DNA from: Dendrophyllia cribrosa
Taxonomy: Eukaryota; Cnidaria; Anthozoa; Scleractinia; Dendrophylliidae
DNA length: 64,000 bases
Assembly (NCBI GenBank): GCA_024195265.1
Contig: JAJLRJ010000011.1
Span: 25,403,792 to 25,467,791, forward strand
Reading direction: 5' to 3'
The notes beneath the pieces were generated by a model. That model had not been told where the DNA came from. It worked only from the letters and a program-made list of their open reading frames with translations, and searched no databases. The translations under genes and the position numbers were made by a program. This document shows positions 8,301 through 17,209 of the stretch, one piece after another. How positions within the stretch are numbered: the first letter of the stretch is position 1; the number at the start of each line of letters is the position of its first letter.

Positions 8301-10349
8301 AAATATTTTTTACTTAAAAATAACCCTGACAGGTCACGTGAACTAATTTGCATATAATCTGCCTGCTAAAATGTCCAAACTTGCAAAATCTTTAGGTCTA
8401 CCAAAGATTTGAGTTCTCATGGCCAAAGCCTCAGAAGATAGACCACCCCTCACTTTTTTTGAGTGAAATAGCTGGAGGCCCTTGCCTTAATTTACCTGAG
8501 AATGCGACAGAGAATGAAACTTGAAGCCAATGTAGCCTCGTGGAGCGTTTGTCTCGTGAGAACACAAACACTGATGAAGGGGTTATCCCCGAAACGTCTG
8601 ACAGCCTTTGTAACAGTTTTCTCGGCACTCGGTCTTCAATATTATCATTCAATATTATCATTCAAAGTGAATGCTACGCAGCAAAAAACATTTTTTGTGC
8701 TTAAAAATAACTAGTGTCCAACAAGGGAAAACTTGTATATAGCGACCGGAGAAAGCACAGGAAAACATACGATCGCCCGGTGCCAAGCCTGGGAAAGCAG
8801 GTAAAATCATATAACCGATTCCAAGCGGGAAAAAAAGTGCAACCGTTTTCAGAAAAAGCGTATGTACAACTCGTATGAGGTGCAGACTGAAACGCGTCCA
8901 AGCCAAGTCAGGCACTCGGGTATACGTTCTTTTGTTCCCGATTGGAGAAAAATGCAACCTGCACAAGGAAAGGGCGCGTCTAAGCCAAGTTACTACTAGT
9001 TTTGTATTATTTCTTCTAAAACAAAGTAGCGCACATGAATATGCATTCCGACTATCAATAACACCTCCTAAAAATACAATACAGCTCTAGATCTGTTACC
9101 ATTGCAAAAGATGTGTCCACGCATCGGCTGCCTGTGGTAAACAGAGGCACTTGTATCCTTCCTGTCTGTGAACCTGACGGTGTACCTTGGAAAGCCAACC
9201 AATCAGCGCTCAACTGCCTCGTGCTGAGGCCTGGTCCTGAGGTAACAACACAGCCTGTAAAACGGGTTTGAGTTATATCTTCGACCCAGCCCACCGCGGC
9301 TTCGTAAACGCTGTTTTCTGGAGACTCGTTGTGAATTGTTATATGAACGTGGACGTCATCACTTATAAACGAAGAAGGAAAGGTGAAATTCTTGCATTTC
9401 AAAGTATTGTCATTGACAGGGAAAGATCCACGACCAAAATGAAGAGACTCACCTGCAATTGTCGAAAACAGTTAGTCATTTACCGTAGTTAGAGTTCCGA
9501 GTTCTGAAAGTAGCGGTCCCCGGATATTTTTAATCCGCAACTTTTTTGTTGTGGATTGGCCTTCCGTCCACACGTATCCGGCGAATTCGGCTTACGAATC
9601 CGCAACTTTTTGAATCCGCTCTCCAGAGTGGAAATGTTTTAATACGCTAGGAGTACGGAATCGTGTGGACGGTCGATTCCGGTTATTTTTTTAATACGCT
9701 GACGTAACAGCATTGGATCCAGTTTTTAACCGCGCGAATATTCAACATGGCCGACCTAAATGTTATCGCATTACTTCTACTTGGACTTATTTCAGGTCTA
9801 ATAACATGTTTCAATTGAACTTGGCTTTGAACTTGGCCTTTGAGCATGCTTTGTTAACAACATTTAAAGAGGTGCCCTGGGTGCTAGAGCGAATCCGGAT
9901 ACGTGTGGACGTGCAAATACGATTCGAATACGCTACGTGTGGACGCGAATATTTTGTAATCCGCAACAAAAAAGTTGCGGATTAAAAAATATCCGGATAC
10001 GTGTAGACGGGGACTAACATGAGGGGACTAGATAACTAATCTATTGAGGACTTGTGGTCCCATGAGGAACAGTAATAGAAAAAATTCCTGTCGGCTCAAA
10101 TTGAAAGTACCCGTTCAAACCATTAAAATCGAGTCAGTCAGCCAGTCTGTCTATCGGTCAGTCAGCAGAGCAGTCAGTCATTCATTCAATCCGTCAGTTA
10201 TTAGACGTCTTGTGACCATCAATCAGCCAATGAACGCGCGCGTTGTATTGAGAAAAACTCCAGCTATATAACAACACATGTTACTCACCAAGGACCTGAG
10301 AAATAATCACGACCAAGAACAGAGAAAGCAACCATCCGGAACTGCTCAT
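2268..10349 (-). CDS. secreted multidomain H-type lectin-like protein, N-terminal 267 residues (3' end outside window)
   Basis: Five exons join in one frame: signal peptide (1-21), then three copies of an H-type lectin-like fold (about 37-112, 117-193, 194-267). The family (Helix pomatia agglutinin/discoidin C-terminal type) makes small beta-sandwiches that bind sugars such as GalNAc and are usually secreted or on the cell surface. Each copy shows the family's pattern: a strand with V-x-I-T-x-x-H, a W-x-E/T strand, a (T-x)F-x-(V/G)C strand, and D-W-L-A or Q-F-I-A near the end. A role in innate recognition or adhesion would fit but is inference. The last visible exon ends in phase 1, so more exons lie to the left. 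No fitting exon was found in 1-2267. Confidence 0.82.
2728..2857. mobile_element. MITE-like element, ends GGGCCAGTTGCATAAAAC
   Basis: Left end GGGGCCAGTTGCATAAAACT is inverted at the right end (TTTATGCAAATGGTCCC). Repeated AACGTC/GACGTT words inside make further foldback. Lies in the lectin intron between exons 4 and 5. Confidence 0.7.
2912..3037 (-). CDS. lectin gene exon 4 (domain 3, first half)
   Basis: Acceptor CTTCTTTAG, donor GTAAGC, phase 0/0, 42 codons, residues 194-235. VSFTDPFYEPPRVITTASHQ fits the entry strands of the domain; ends ITEWTE, equivalent to VWVED. Confidence 0.8.
3163..3845. mobile_element. pogo/Tc1-like non-autonomous element with TA duplication
   Basis: Begins CAGTGGAACCTCGATTTAAC and ends with its inverted copy (CGTTAAATCGAGGTTCCACTG), with TA on both sides (3161-3162, 3846-3847). 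The inside is full of ATATAACGAAC words. CAGT ends plus TA duplication fit the Tc1/mariner/pogo superfamily. No transposase frame. Confidence 0.85.
3606..3752. mobile_element. nested MITE inside the 3163-3845 element
   Basis: AGGTGGTTT (3606) and AAACCACCT (about 3742-3750) bound a foldback with GCTGGTGGAC/GTCCACCAGC arms and GGCGGCGATGACGTAACATG. It resembles the GGTTTTCACGTNACGTCACGG family copies at 5597, 12391, 13405 and 15068. Confidence 0.6.
3899..4076. mobile_element. hairpin MITE, arms of about 80 bp
   Basis: ATTCTCTATTTTCGAATTG at 3899 is inverted at 4058-4076, and pairing runs with few mismatches to TGCTCTTGGGA/TCCCAAGAGCA around a loop near 3985. Confidence 0.88.
4369..4878. mobile_element. 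poly-G-ended inverted-repeat element with a nested insertion
   Basis: Left: C6GAG12 then AACTCCCGTACAAAAATGAC and GGGGTGCTCGTCG. Right: CGACGAGCACCCCCGTCATT then TTTATATGGGAGTCC and a C run. Inside are several AGGTACC/GGTACCTTTTAG words. Same family as 26677-27010. Another foldback at 4567-4748 is inserted in it. Confidence 0.85.
4567..4748. mobile_element. foldback element nested in 4369-4878
   Basis: GCCATTTGCACGATGACGTC and GACTACAACTACCAGAATCC on the left pair with GATTCTGGTAGTTGTAGTC-type sequence and GACGCCATCGTGCAAATG on the right. Confidence 0.8.
5041..5206. mobile_element. hairpin MITE
   Basis: AATAGACAATATTCGTATTC at the left is inverted at the right (GAATACGAATATTGTCTATT). The arms continue with mismatches to ATGCGGGGGAATC/ATTCCCCCGCAT. 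Confidence 0.85.
5356..5477. mobile_element. MITE, ends ATTGCAGAATACCCGGCCC
   Basis: The end is inverted at 5459-5477 (GGGCCGGGTATTCTGCAAT). The inside contains CTTATTCAATGAGATGCAAA, shared with the copy at 12665-12780. Confidence 0.85.
5597..5747. mobile_element. MITE of the GGTTTTCACGT-GACGTCACGG family
   Basis: TGGTTTTCGCTCACGTGACC on the left; GTGACGTAACGTGAAAACCA on the right; inner arms GGCGGCCATGTTGGTGCAC and GTGCACCAACATGGCCGCC. Nearly the same as 13405-13552 in opposite orientation. Confidence 0.85.
5748..6521. other. lectin intron, no repeat recognised
   Basis: Part of the intron between exons 3 and 4. Short ORFs here lack splice context or family features. Confidence 0.5.
6522..6725. 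mobile_element. hairpin MITE, arms of about 55 bp
   Basis: AATAGACCTCTTTAGCTTGT with TTTGTTTTCCCAATGTAG on the left is inverted at 6669-6725 (CTACATTGGGAAAACAAAAC to GGAGGTCTATT). Confidence 0.9.
6785..6825 (-). repeat. fragment of the 106-bp repeat outside scrib
   Basis: AGTACCACAGGAAAGTACTT then CTCAATGAC matches the minus-orientation 106-bp unit over about 35 bp. It is the only piece of this repeat seen to the left of 17690. Confidence 0.55.
7199..7363 (-). CDS. lectin gene exon 3 (H-type lectin domain 2)
   Basis: Acceptor CATCTCCAG, donor GTAAGT, phase 0/0, 55 codons, residues 139-193. SFDDSPIVHITAVHKTRY, ATSVWVEDVTNDKFKACFRE: same strand pattern as domain 1, with VWVEDVT matching GWVEDIT. 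Confidence 0.85.
7632..8640. mobile_element. element with inverted 270-bp terminal repeats and hammerhead-like motifs, Penelope-like candidate
   Basis: The left end (AGTGCCGAAAAAAACTGTTA to about 7905) is inverted at the right (about 8405 to 8640). Matching parts include CAGACGTTTCG, GGATAACCCCTTCATCAGTG, TTCTCACGAGACAAACGCTC, AATTAAGGCAAGG and GGGTGGTCTATCT. Each end carries CTGATGAAGG-GGTTATCC-CCGAAACGTC (plus strand at 8569, minus at 7690). No reverse transcriptase or GIY-YIG frame, so it would be non-autonomous. Lies in the lectin intron between exons 2 and 3. Confidence 0.65.
9100..9452 (-). CDS. lectin gene exon 2 (H-type lectin domain 1, start of domain 2)
   Basis: Acceptor AATTGCAG, donor GTAACA; enters with 2 nt, leaves in phase 0; residues 21-138. 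HFGRGSFPVNDNTLKCKNFT leads into FISDDVHVHITIHNES, AAVGWVEDITQTRFTGCVV and LSADWLAFQG: one whole domain. QTGRIQVPLFTTGSRC then starts the next. Confidence 0.85.
9511..10016. mobile_element. inverted-repeat element, ends AGTCCCC-GGATATTTTTAATCCGCAAC
   Basis: GGATATTTTTAATCCGCAAC with TTTTTTGTTG (9524 on) is inverted at 9957-10005. Additional ATCCGGATACGTGTGGACG words repeat inside. No transposase frame. Lies in the first lectin intron. Confidence 0.8.
10128..10200. repeat. degenerate CAGT tetranucleotide repeat
   Basis: GAGTCAGTCAGCCAGTCTGT through CAGTCAGTCATTCATTCAAT, in the first lectin intron. Confidence 0.7.
10289..10349 (-). CDS. lectin gene exon 1 (start codon, signal peptide)
   Basis: ATG with A at -3 (GAAAATGAG), then MSSSGWLLSLFLVVIISQVL: short polar start and a hydrophobic core typical of a signal peptide. 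Leaves in phase 1 at GTGAGT; the split codon gives Gly, so cleavage near VLG-ES is plausible. A five-codon uORF (10354-10368, MNVI stop) lies just upstream. Confidence 0.82.
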
Positions 10350-10576
10350 TTTCCTATATAACGTTCATGAGAGAAACAAAAAATCAACACACTGTGGCAT
10401 TGTTTATAATTTAAAAGAATAAATGCATTTATCATGGCTTACCTAACCCATCATTCGGGGTGTTTACATGGTATGTAAATGTTGTGGTTCAAATTTTTCT
10501 TTGGTTTGAAAATTTTTAACCCAGTTTGTTTTTTGCATTCGATTCAGAAATAGTGCCAGCATTCGTAAAGTCTTGG

Positions 10577-11640
10577 TAACCAAGCGTTTTTTATCGACTC
10601 CGAGGCGCGGGCGCTAAGCGCTCGTTGTTTTCTCATAAAAATCACTGGGTGGGAAAAGATTCGGCCGCTGCTAAGAAATCTGGGCTATTGGCCAATCGTT
10701 GGGCAGAAAAGACGATGACAATTGTTTTTGAAATTCGTCTTCAGCTGGTAAGAGCAAAAAGTCATATCCAGTCCCCTGCTAGTACTGCTAGTTATAAAAC
10801 AAAAAGACGATTCTCCCCACTGGGATGATTGTGACGAACATGTCACCGGAAGATGTTCCTTCTCTATTTTTAAAGCCGGGACAGAATTAAAAATCCACCG
10901 GACTTCTTCTGCATCTAAGTCTGTTGTCTCGTTTTCTTTGCCGCTTTGATGCTTTGTGGCTCTTTCACCCACGCTGAAACACTTGTTTGTTCATTAGGGA
11001 ACTTTTTGCAAGAACTAAAAGCAACCACGACCGCGACGATGGCGAGAATGACACAAAACAATAGGTTTAATGAGCGAAAACAATGCCTCTGCACGTGCGT
11101 TTTACATTTGGTACATTCCTTTGCCGTCCTTGCAAAACAACAAAGTCAAATGACATTAAATTAATAGGTTCTGTGGAGAAAGTGAACATACGACGGTTAA
11201 TTTTCCTTCCTCTATCTGAAGTTAAGGCCATCCGTAGAAATCAGCTCCTGCATGGACAATCCAGTCAGATAACATCAGACAAACTGAACAAATTGAAACA
11301 ATTAATTGGAACGCAGCGAATTCTTTTTTTGAAGTGACGTTTTCCTTGGCGCTGTCGTCGTCGTTGCTTAAACTTCCTAAAAAATATATATATTTTTTGA
11401 AAATCAAAACCGCCACTTCTCTCCGCACAGAAAACCCATGAACAACTTGGTTTCCAGGTTTCTCGCGCCAACTTAGTTCCAATTTAGTTCCAATTAATTT
11501 AGACCCCCATTTGCTTCCATAAATGGAGAAGGGCACAGATGTGTCTTACGAGCTTCGCACGACGGTTGGAATTTGTTTCCCCCCAGTGGGTTTTTGCTTA
11601 GCGCCCGCGCCTCGGATTAAAGAGAAAAAACGCTTGGTTA
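10577..11640. mobile_element. 1.06-kb inverted-repeat element upstream of the lectin gene
   Basis: TAACCAAGCGTTTTTTATCG and CCGAGGCGCGGGCGCTAAGC near the left end are inverted at the right (GCTTAGCGCCCGCGCCTCGG, CGCTTGGTTA ending 11640). TIR about 70 bp with gaps. No recognisable transposase; the short ORFs inside are unsupported. It abuts the next hairpin element. Confidence 0.75.
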
Positions 11641-11825
11641 TAGACCACTTTCATAATGGCGGCCGATTTATTTATTCTTTTATATGTATGTTAATTAGCC
11701 TCACTGGCCTCATTTTAGAGTAAAAATTATTTTGAATTCTGCACATGTTACCGAGGCCAGTGAGGCTAATTAACATACATACAAAAGAATAAATAAATCG
11801 GCCGCCATTATGAAAGTGGTCTATA
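11639..11825. mobile_element. near-perfect hairpin MITE, 73-bp arms
   Basis: TATAGACCACTTTCATAATG to TTAGCCTCACTGGCCTC on the left is copied inverted on the right with about one mismatch over 73 bp, loop about 40 bp. The high arm identity suggests recent insertion or gene conversion between arms. Confidence 0.93.
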
Positions 11826-11978
11826 CAAAGACTTTACGAACGCAGGCGCTATTTAAAAATCGAATGCATTGTTTTCCGGGTAGAAACGACCAGAAAAGAC
11901 ACAGGACTACAGAAATGTGAGTAATTTAAGTTGATTTCAGATAAATTGAACTTTATTTAGTCGAAAGGCACTTTTCCT

Positions 11979-12390
11979 ATAGGGGAATCTTTGCTGACGT
12001 CATTGTTTACATTTTGCTTCATTAGCATACGAATCTGCATAGAGAAGGCATCATGCTAAATACGAATTGACATCAAAAGCTGAAAGAGCTTGTTAAACTT
12101 AGCAATCTATGCAATTTTCAGCTTTTTTACATGCAATATTTACTATCAAAAACTGCAAAATTGTTGGGTGGCAAAAGCGCTAATGAGCCATACATTCTTT
12201 AATTGTGAAATTTTGAGTTTTTAATACAGCATTGCATGAAGTGTTTCTAGGATATCAGGCTCAAATTTTCAGAGAAAGCTAATTGTGCTATACCCCTCTC
12301 AATATTCAGAGTTGATTTTTTTTGTAGGTAGGTTACAGAACGAGGCGCATATGCTAATGAGACAAAAATGGTAAACAAAGATTCTCCTAT
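11979..12390. mobile_element. MITE, ends ATAGGNGAATCTTTG
   Basis: ATAGGGGAATCTTTGCTGAC with GTCATTGTTTAC on the left; GTAAACAAAGATTCTCCTAT on the right. Same family as 40847-41354. Confidence 0.8.
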
Positions 12391-12566
12391 GGAGTGTTTT
12401 CACATGACGTCACGTCGGCCATGTTGGTGTCCCAAAACAATATAACGGCGGCCATATTGGTGTCCCAAGCTAATCCTGTGGGGATTTAACTCCTTTCTAA
12501 TGCAAACACTTTGTTTTGTTCAAATAAATTAGCATAGCTGCTGACCACGTGAGTGAAAACACTCTA
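12391..12566. mobile_element. MITE of the GTTTTCAC-GACGTCACG family, abutting the previous element
   Basis: GGAGTGTTTTCACATGACGT at left; CACGTGAGTGAAAACACTCT at right; two GGCGGCCAT/GTCGGCCATGTTGGTGTCCC modules inside. Confidence 0.8.
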
Positions 12567-12664
12567 TAGCCCATGGTTGAAGTTAAGGTTTCAAGACATA
12601 CGAGTGTTATACAAGAAATAAAAGTGAAATCTGCAAAGGACCGCAAACGATAATGGAGCGATTT

Positions 12665-12780
12665 TAGAATACCCGTCCACTTATTTACATATCCTTAAAC
12701 GTTTTAAAGAACGAAGTATGTGAAAACAAAAAGATCCATTCTTATTCAATGAGATGTAAATAAGTGGCCGGGTATTCTAC
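12665..12780. mobile_element. MITE, second copy of the GAATACCCGG family
   Basis: TAGAATACCCGTCCACTTAT at left; AAGTGGCCGGGTATTCTA at right; shares CATTCTTATTCAATGAGATG with 5356-5477. Confidence 0.85.
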
Positions 12781-13404
12781 AGTTTAGCCACGATAATGCT
12801 GCTAACGGTATACGTAGGATCTGCGAGATAACAAACCAGCCAAAAAATGAACAAACATACAATAAACTGCAGTGGTGATCTGACTACTTAAAAAATTAGA
12901 CTTTTGCCATCCTACTTTATCAGTTTCTGTCGTGATGGTGTCTCGCAAAGTTTATGTTTTTACGTAGTCAGATCAGCTCTGCAGTTTATTGTGTGCTTAT
13001 CCGGAACATTTTTTTGTTGCGACTTAAATATTGTAATGCAACGTTGACGCATTACGAGACAAGTTTTAGATTACATGTTACACGCTTGCAACTTCCTCGC
13101 AACTTTGCGAAGAGTAGAGATGTGTTCAACTATGTCTGAAACTCGCAACGTTGGCAATTTTTCGTTGCGAGACACGTGTCGCGCAACAGCTCTCATCAGC
13201 GTTGCGTTGCAAGTTACAGGTAAAAAGGGCCTCTTGTAGCATCTCATTAAATATATATATATATATTTTTTTAATTTCAGCAACAGCTTAAACTTACCTT
13301 TGCGTTTCTTCTAAGATATTTGCGCTGAACTCTCGAAAGTGAAGCAAATTCAAGGTTGTACAGTTGAACAAGTCTTTGTTGCAAATGAAAGAAAACAGGT
13401 ATTA

Positions 13405-13552
13405 GGTGGTTTTCACGTTACGTCACGGCGGCTATGTTAGTGCGCACCTACAAAAGAATTTTAATGAACTTCTTTTGTTGTGTGCACTAACATGGCCGCC
13501 ATGGCCTTTGTCATTTGAGTCCCATAGGACTGAAGTCACGTGAGTGAAAAGC
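13405..13552. mobile_element. MITE of the GGTTTTCACGT-GACGTCACGG family
   Basis: GGTGGTTTTCACGTTACGTC at left; GAAGTCACGTGAGTGAAAAG at right; inner AAGAATTTTAATGAACTTCT shared with 5597-5747. Confidence 0.85.
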
Positions 13553-13564
13553 ATTTATGAATTT

Positions 13565-13697
13565 TGCGCCAATTAAAGAATCCGCACATGCGAACGTGCC
13601 GGCGCAAGACCGTACATGCGATTTAAATGCACGTGCAACATTCAAATCGCATGTACGGCGCAAGACCGTACATGCGATTTAAATGTTGCACGTGCAT
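13565..13697. repeat. compound palindrome built from a GCGCAAGACCGTACATGCGA word
   Basis: GCGCAAGACCGTACATGCGA with TTTAAATG occurs twice in direct orientation (about 13600 and 13660). Between them is its inverted form (ATTCAAATCGCATGTACGGC), and GTTGCACGTGCA/TGCACGTGCAAC lie between and after. Confidence 0.8.
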
Positions 13698-14457
13698 TTA
13701 CTGTTATATTTTAAGCTTGTTCAAATCGTGTGCAAATGCGTGCATGCTGTTTTCACAAGCTTTCGAGAGCAGAATAAACATTTTTTCTTTCATTTGTTTT
13801 TATATTTTCGGGATCCGCAAATTAAAATATTCACTGGTCTGTTCCTAGCGATGAGGAAGTGGAGAGCAACGCTAAGTTAAAATTGCGAGCAGAGAAAAAA
13901 AAAACAAGGAAACTTGGTACATAGGGTCTTTCGTCTTCCGTCAGCACTCGCATTATTTTTCCTTTGCGCGCAACCCCTTTTTCGCACCACAGGAAACCCA
14001 AGCGTAATGTTTGCATGTGATATTTGAAAATATAAGACATTGTATGGAATTTCGAATTCAACGTTTTAAGCAATATATAAAATCAAAATTGCTGAATAAA
14101 ATCGTTGAAACATTTATTGGTGTTGTGTTCTATCTTTATACAGTGTTTCTACGCTATTTGAACGATGTTTAGTCCATTTATCTTACCTTGTATAATATAA
14201 CTGAAAGGAAGGAGAGCTCGGTAGCTTTCGGTGTTCGACACGTGTCCACAAATGGCTCATGTTTCGCACAAAAATAGGTGCTGATCCCATTCTGACTGGT
14301 CTTCCTTACAGCAGAATAACGTTAAATTACATTTCTTCGAACAAATTGAACATCCCTTGTTATTATGACGAATAAGTCGCTACACAAAATCACATACCAC
14401 TGCAAAATAGGCGCCATAAAAGCGTGAAGAACAGAATAGACCACAGATGCGCGGTCA

Positions 14458-14562
14458 GCACTGGGTACCAGAGTAAAATCAAAGCCCAACAGGGAAGGGC
14501 ATGTTCAATTTTGTCTCAAAATTTTGTCAACCTGTCCTTGATTTTACTCTGGTGCCCAGTGC
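14458..14562. mobile_element. short inverted-repeat element
   Basis: GCACTGGGTACCAGAGTAAA is inverted at 14538-14562 (TTTTACTCTGGTGCCCAGTGC region). Confidence 0.7.
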
Positions 14563-15067
14563 CATCTATATCTGCTTGCGTGCGAGAAGTAATCTCTGCC
14601 GACATCCTCTGGATTTTCTATTGTACATGCGCTGAATTAGTCACACCTACCCGTCTCGTCCCGAGAAGACGTGATCTGGGATAATAAATGTCAAGTTACT
14701 TTTCTCACGCGGTACATAAGGCGAAAAATAACCTGCTCGCTGAGTACGAGGCGGCGGAAGCGAGAAATAAAAATGTAAGCTCAATTTCATTTCATGGTTT
14801 GTGGCAAACGGACAAAACAACAGAATTGGTGGGGTGCGGGGCGGGGCGGGGGTGGCAGCCGAGACGAGCGAGACTTTTCTCTCCTCCCGCCCCCATCCCT
14901 AGTCAGTCGTATCTTGTCTTCTTTACCAGTCTCTTGCCAAGCCGTTGAAAGCTAAATTTCATGTCATGCAGACACCATTTTGTTTTTCTCCTCTTCTCTG
15001 TCAAGATTGGGACTAACATTGCTTGCAAGCGTTTGGGACCTTGAGCGAGAATTGTTGATTGTTGGTA
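14563..15067. other. no gene recognised
   Basis: Contains a G-rich stretch near 14829-14858. ORFs of 86 codons at 14424-14684 and 14688-14948 have no family feature or splice context. Confidence 0.4.
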
Positions 15068-15209
15068 TTGAGTGTTTCCACTCACGTGACCGGCGGCCAT
15101 ATTGAAGAACTAAAACAATAGGAAATGTTTGGAGAATAGAGTAAAGTCCCATAGGATTCGTTTAGGACACCAATATGGCCGCCGTGACGTCACGTGCAAA
15201 CGCTCTTTA
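15068..15209. mobile_element. MITE of the CACGTGACCGGCGGCCAT family
   Basis: GAGTGTTTCCACTCACGTGA at left; GTGACGTCACGTGCAAACGC at right; inner GGCGGCCATATTG and CAATATGGCCGCC. Confidence 0.8.
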
Positions 15210-15252
15210 GGAATGGATACTCCAAAATCAATACTATAAAATCATACTCCAG

Positions 15253-15584
15253 AATGGATACTCCAAAATCAGGTTGGACCACCCTGGACACTTATTGAGA
15301 ATTATATAACGTTATGTCGACACTTAGAATTTATTTTCAACAAATTTTTAAGTGTAAAAAAGAAAATCTAAAATCCCCATTCAGGATTGAACCTGTGACC
15401 TCGGCTAGGCTTAGGCTTACATAGCCTACTGTACCACAGTACCACCAAGCTTCTCGGGTTGTTTAGGCCTAAATGTAAATATTGAAACTGCAACCTCAAT
15501 TGCAAGCTAACCACTTACTCCGTTATATAAGTCTCAATAAGGCGTCCGAGGTGGTCCAACCTGATGATGGAGTATCCATTCTAG
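15253..15584. mobile_element. inverted-repeat element (ends AATGGATACTCCA) carrying a tRNA-like segment
   Basis: AATGGATACTCCAAAATCAG with GTTGGACCACC is inverted at the right (GGTGGTCCAACCTGATGATG and GGAGTATCCATT). TIR about 60 bp. A tRNA-like block sits inside at 15376-15455. Confidence 0.8.
15376..15455 (-). repeat. tRNA-derived segment (pol III B box present)
   Basis: On minus, GGTTCAATCC fits the B box, and a TGGTACTGTGGTACAG segment sits where the D arm would be. It cannot fold into a full tRNA. Likely a SINE head or tRNA relic. Confidence 0.5.
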
Positions 15585-15589
15585 TCACC

Positions 15590-15728
15590 ACCCTAAAACA
15601 ATAGGAAATGTTTGAATAAGAATAGAGCTGAAGTCCCATATGATCCGTTAAGGACACCAATACGGCCGCCATTTCATTGTTTTGGTACACCAATATGGCC
15701 GCCGTGACGTCAAGTACAAACGGTCCAT
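15590..15728. mobile_element. partial copy of the GGCGGCCAT-GACGTCA MITE
   Basis: AAAACAATAGGAAATGTTTG, GACACCAATACGGCCGCC and CACCAATATGGCCGCCGTGA match 15068-15209. The left end is missing. Confidence 0.7.
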
Positions 15729-17016
15729 ACGACGGAAAAATGTCGACAGAAGGAAGAACACAAGTCGATGTTTAATGGACAGTATATTTATAAAACTCTC
15801 TAGAAGCACCGATTTACAGACTGCACAATACGTCATCTACTCTTAATAATATCTAATTGGAAGTGAGAAAACAAACTTGTAAGGAACTTGTAATAAAAAG
15901 TTACATCTCTGGAGGACGTAATAACGGTCGTTATGTGGAGATGGTTTCCATTTTTTGCGCTCTGATCCCTTCAGCCCTAACATTGATCAAAACCTATTTT
16001 CAAATCAAAATAATTATTTAGTGACGAATCAGGTAAATTCTCCCAACTATGCTTACGATAAATGATCGGAGACAAGAAGGAAGAGTTACAAATTTGCATC
16101 AGGGCCTCAGAGCAATTTCTGTACAAGACGGGAAAATATTTGGTATCTACACAGCTTTAACAAAAGAAAGAATAATATATATATATATATAATCATCACG
16201 GTTTGAGAACTGAACACTGCAAACGAAGGGACTTCGTATAAAATTTCGTTATTCAATCTTTCAGTTAAGTTGTGTTGTCACGCAACACTGTAATACTGCG
16301 CGACGAACTCAGTTTGGAATTTCACTTGCTCTTTTGCTCAAGCGCAACCCCCTGTAGACCCAATTAAGATAGTATTTTAAAACAGTACTACTTTAGACGA
16401 ATGAGCGTTAGGTCTAGTGCGAAACAAGAAATAAATAACATTAATTCGCCAATAATGTTACCAAACCAATGCAGACTTTGTACTTTTCAGCATTTTCTTT
16501 TCAATTGCTATTAACAATTTCATTCCGCACTGAAAAAAAAAGTCCAAGCGAGAAATTAGGTGAAGAGATTACGCTCGGCACTGATTTAAAGAAACACTGT
16601 CATGGAATATTTGCTCAAGAACAGCAATAAATGTACGAACTGATAGTGATTTGCTAAACGTTTAAACGAGAGGTATTTTTTAATGTTTTTTTCTACATAA
16701 CCAAACGTACCCATGTTTGTCCACGTTGTCTGTTACTTCAGTCATTGTTGTTTGGAATGGTAAGTATGGAAGATGTTAGTGTTTCTTTAAGATGAAAAAA
16801 CAAATACTTAAAACGTTATAAAATAATGGTGAAATTACTTAACAAGAAAAAAAAATACTTTCATTTTCCTTAAAACCCTGCCCGATTTTTCCAATGGAAA
16901 GAAATTGGAAGGTTGCTTAGATGAAAAATTGTACACTAAATTTGTATTCAAGGTATTTCACGAGTAAAAATTAAAATATTACAATTACACTAAAGCGAGA
17001 GCTCTCGACGAATTAA

Positions 17017-17022
17017 TTTATT
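17017..17022 (-). promoter_or_regulatory. alternative scrib poly(A) signal
   Basis: AATAAA on the minus strand about 670 nt after the stop, in AT-rich DNA without recognisable repeats. Confidence 0.25.
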
Positions 17023-17203
17023 TTTTACCTAAAAGTTTCATCTAAATGACTATCAATTAATGATTTACAGATAAAATAAGAAATTACACGAATCCCAAAT
17101 TTCAATAAAATAAGTAACTTACAATAATACTCGCAATAATTAAAAAACCTCAAAAACGTTAAAACTATTAAACATTCTAAAAACCCAGTAATGATTTGCT
17201 TGT

Positions 17204-17209
17204 TTTATT
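17204..17209 (-). promoter_or_regulatory. candidate scrib poly(A) signal (AATAAA on minus)
   Basis: TTTATT on plus is AATAAA on minus, about 480 nt after the stop codon. A second AATAAA lies at 17017-17022. Nothing in the sequence alone decides between them. Confidence 0.3.

Noticed and set aside
10351..10360. TATATAG as a TATA box for the lectin gene
   Set aside because: Only a few bases from the start codon, too close to leave a leader.
10685..11536. Minus ORFs of about 95-104 codons upstream of the lectin gene
   Set aside because: They lie inside an inverted-repeat element, lack domains, and overlap each other in different frames.
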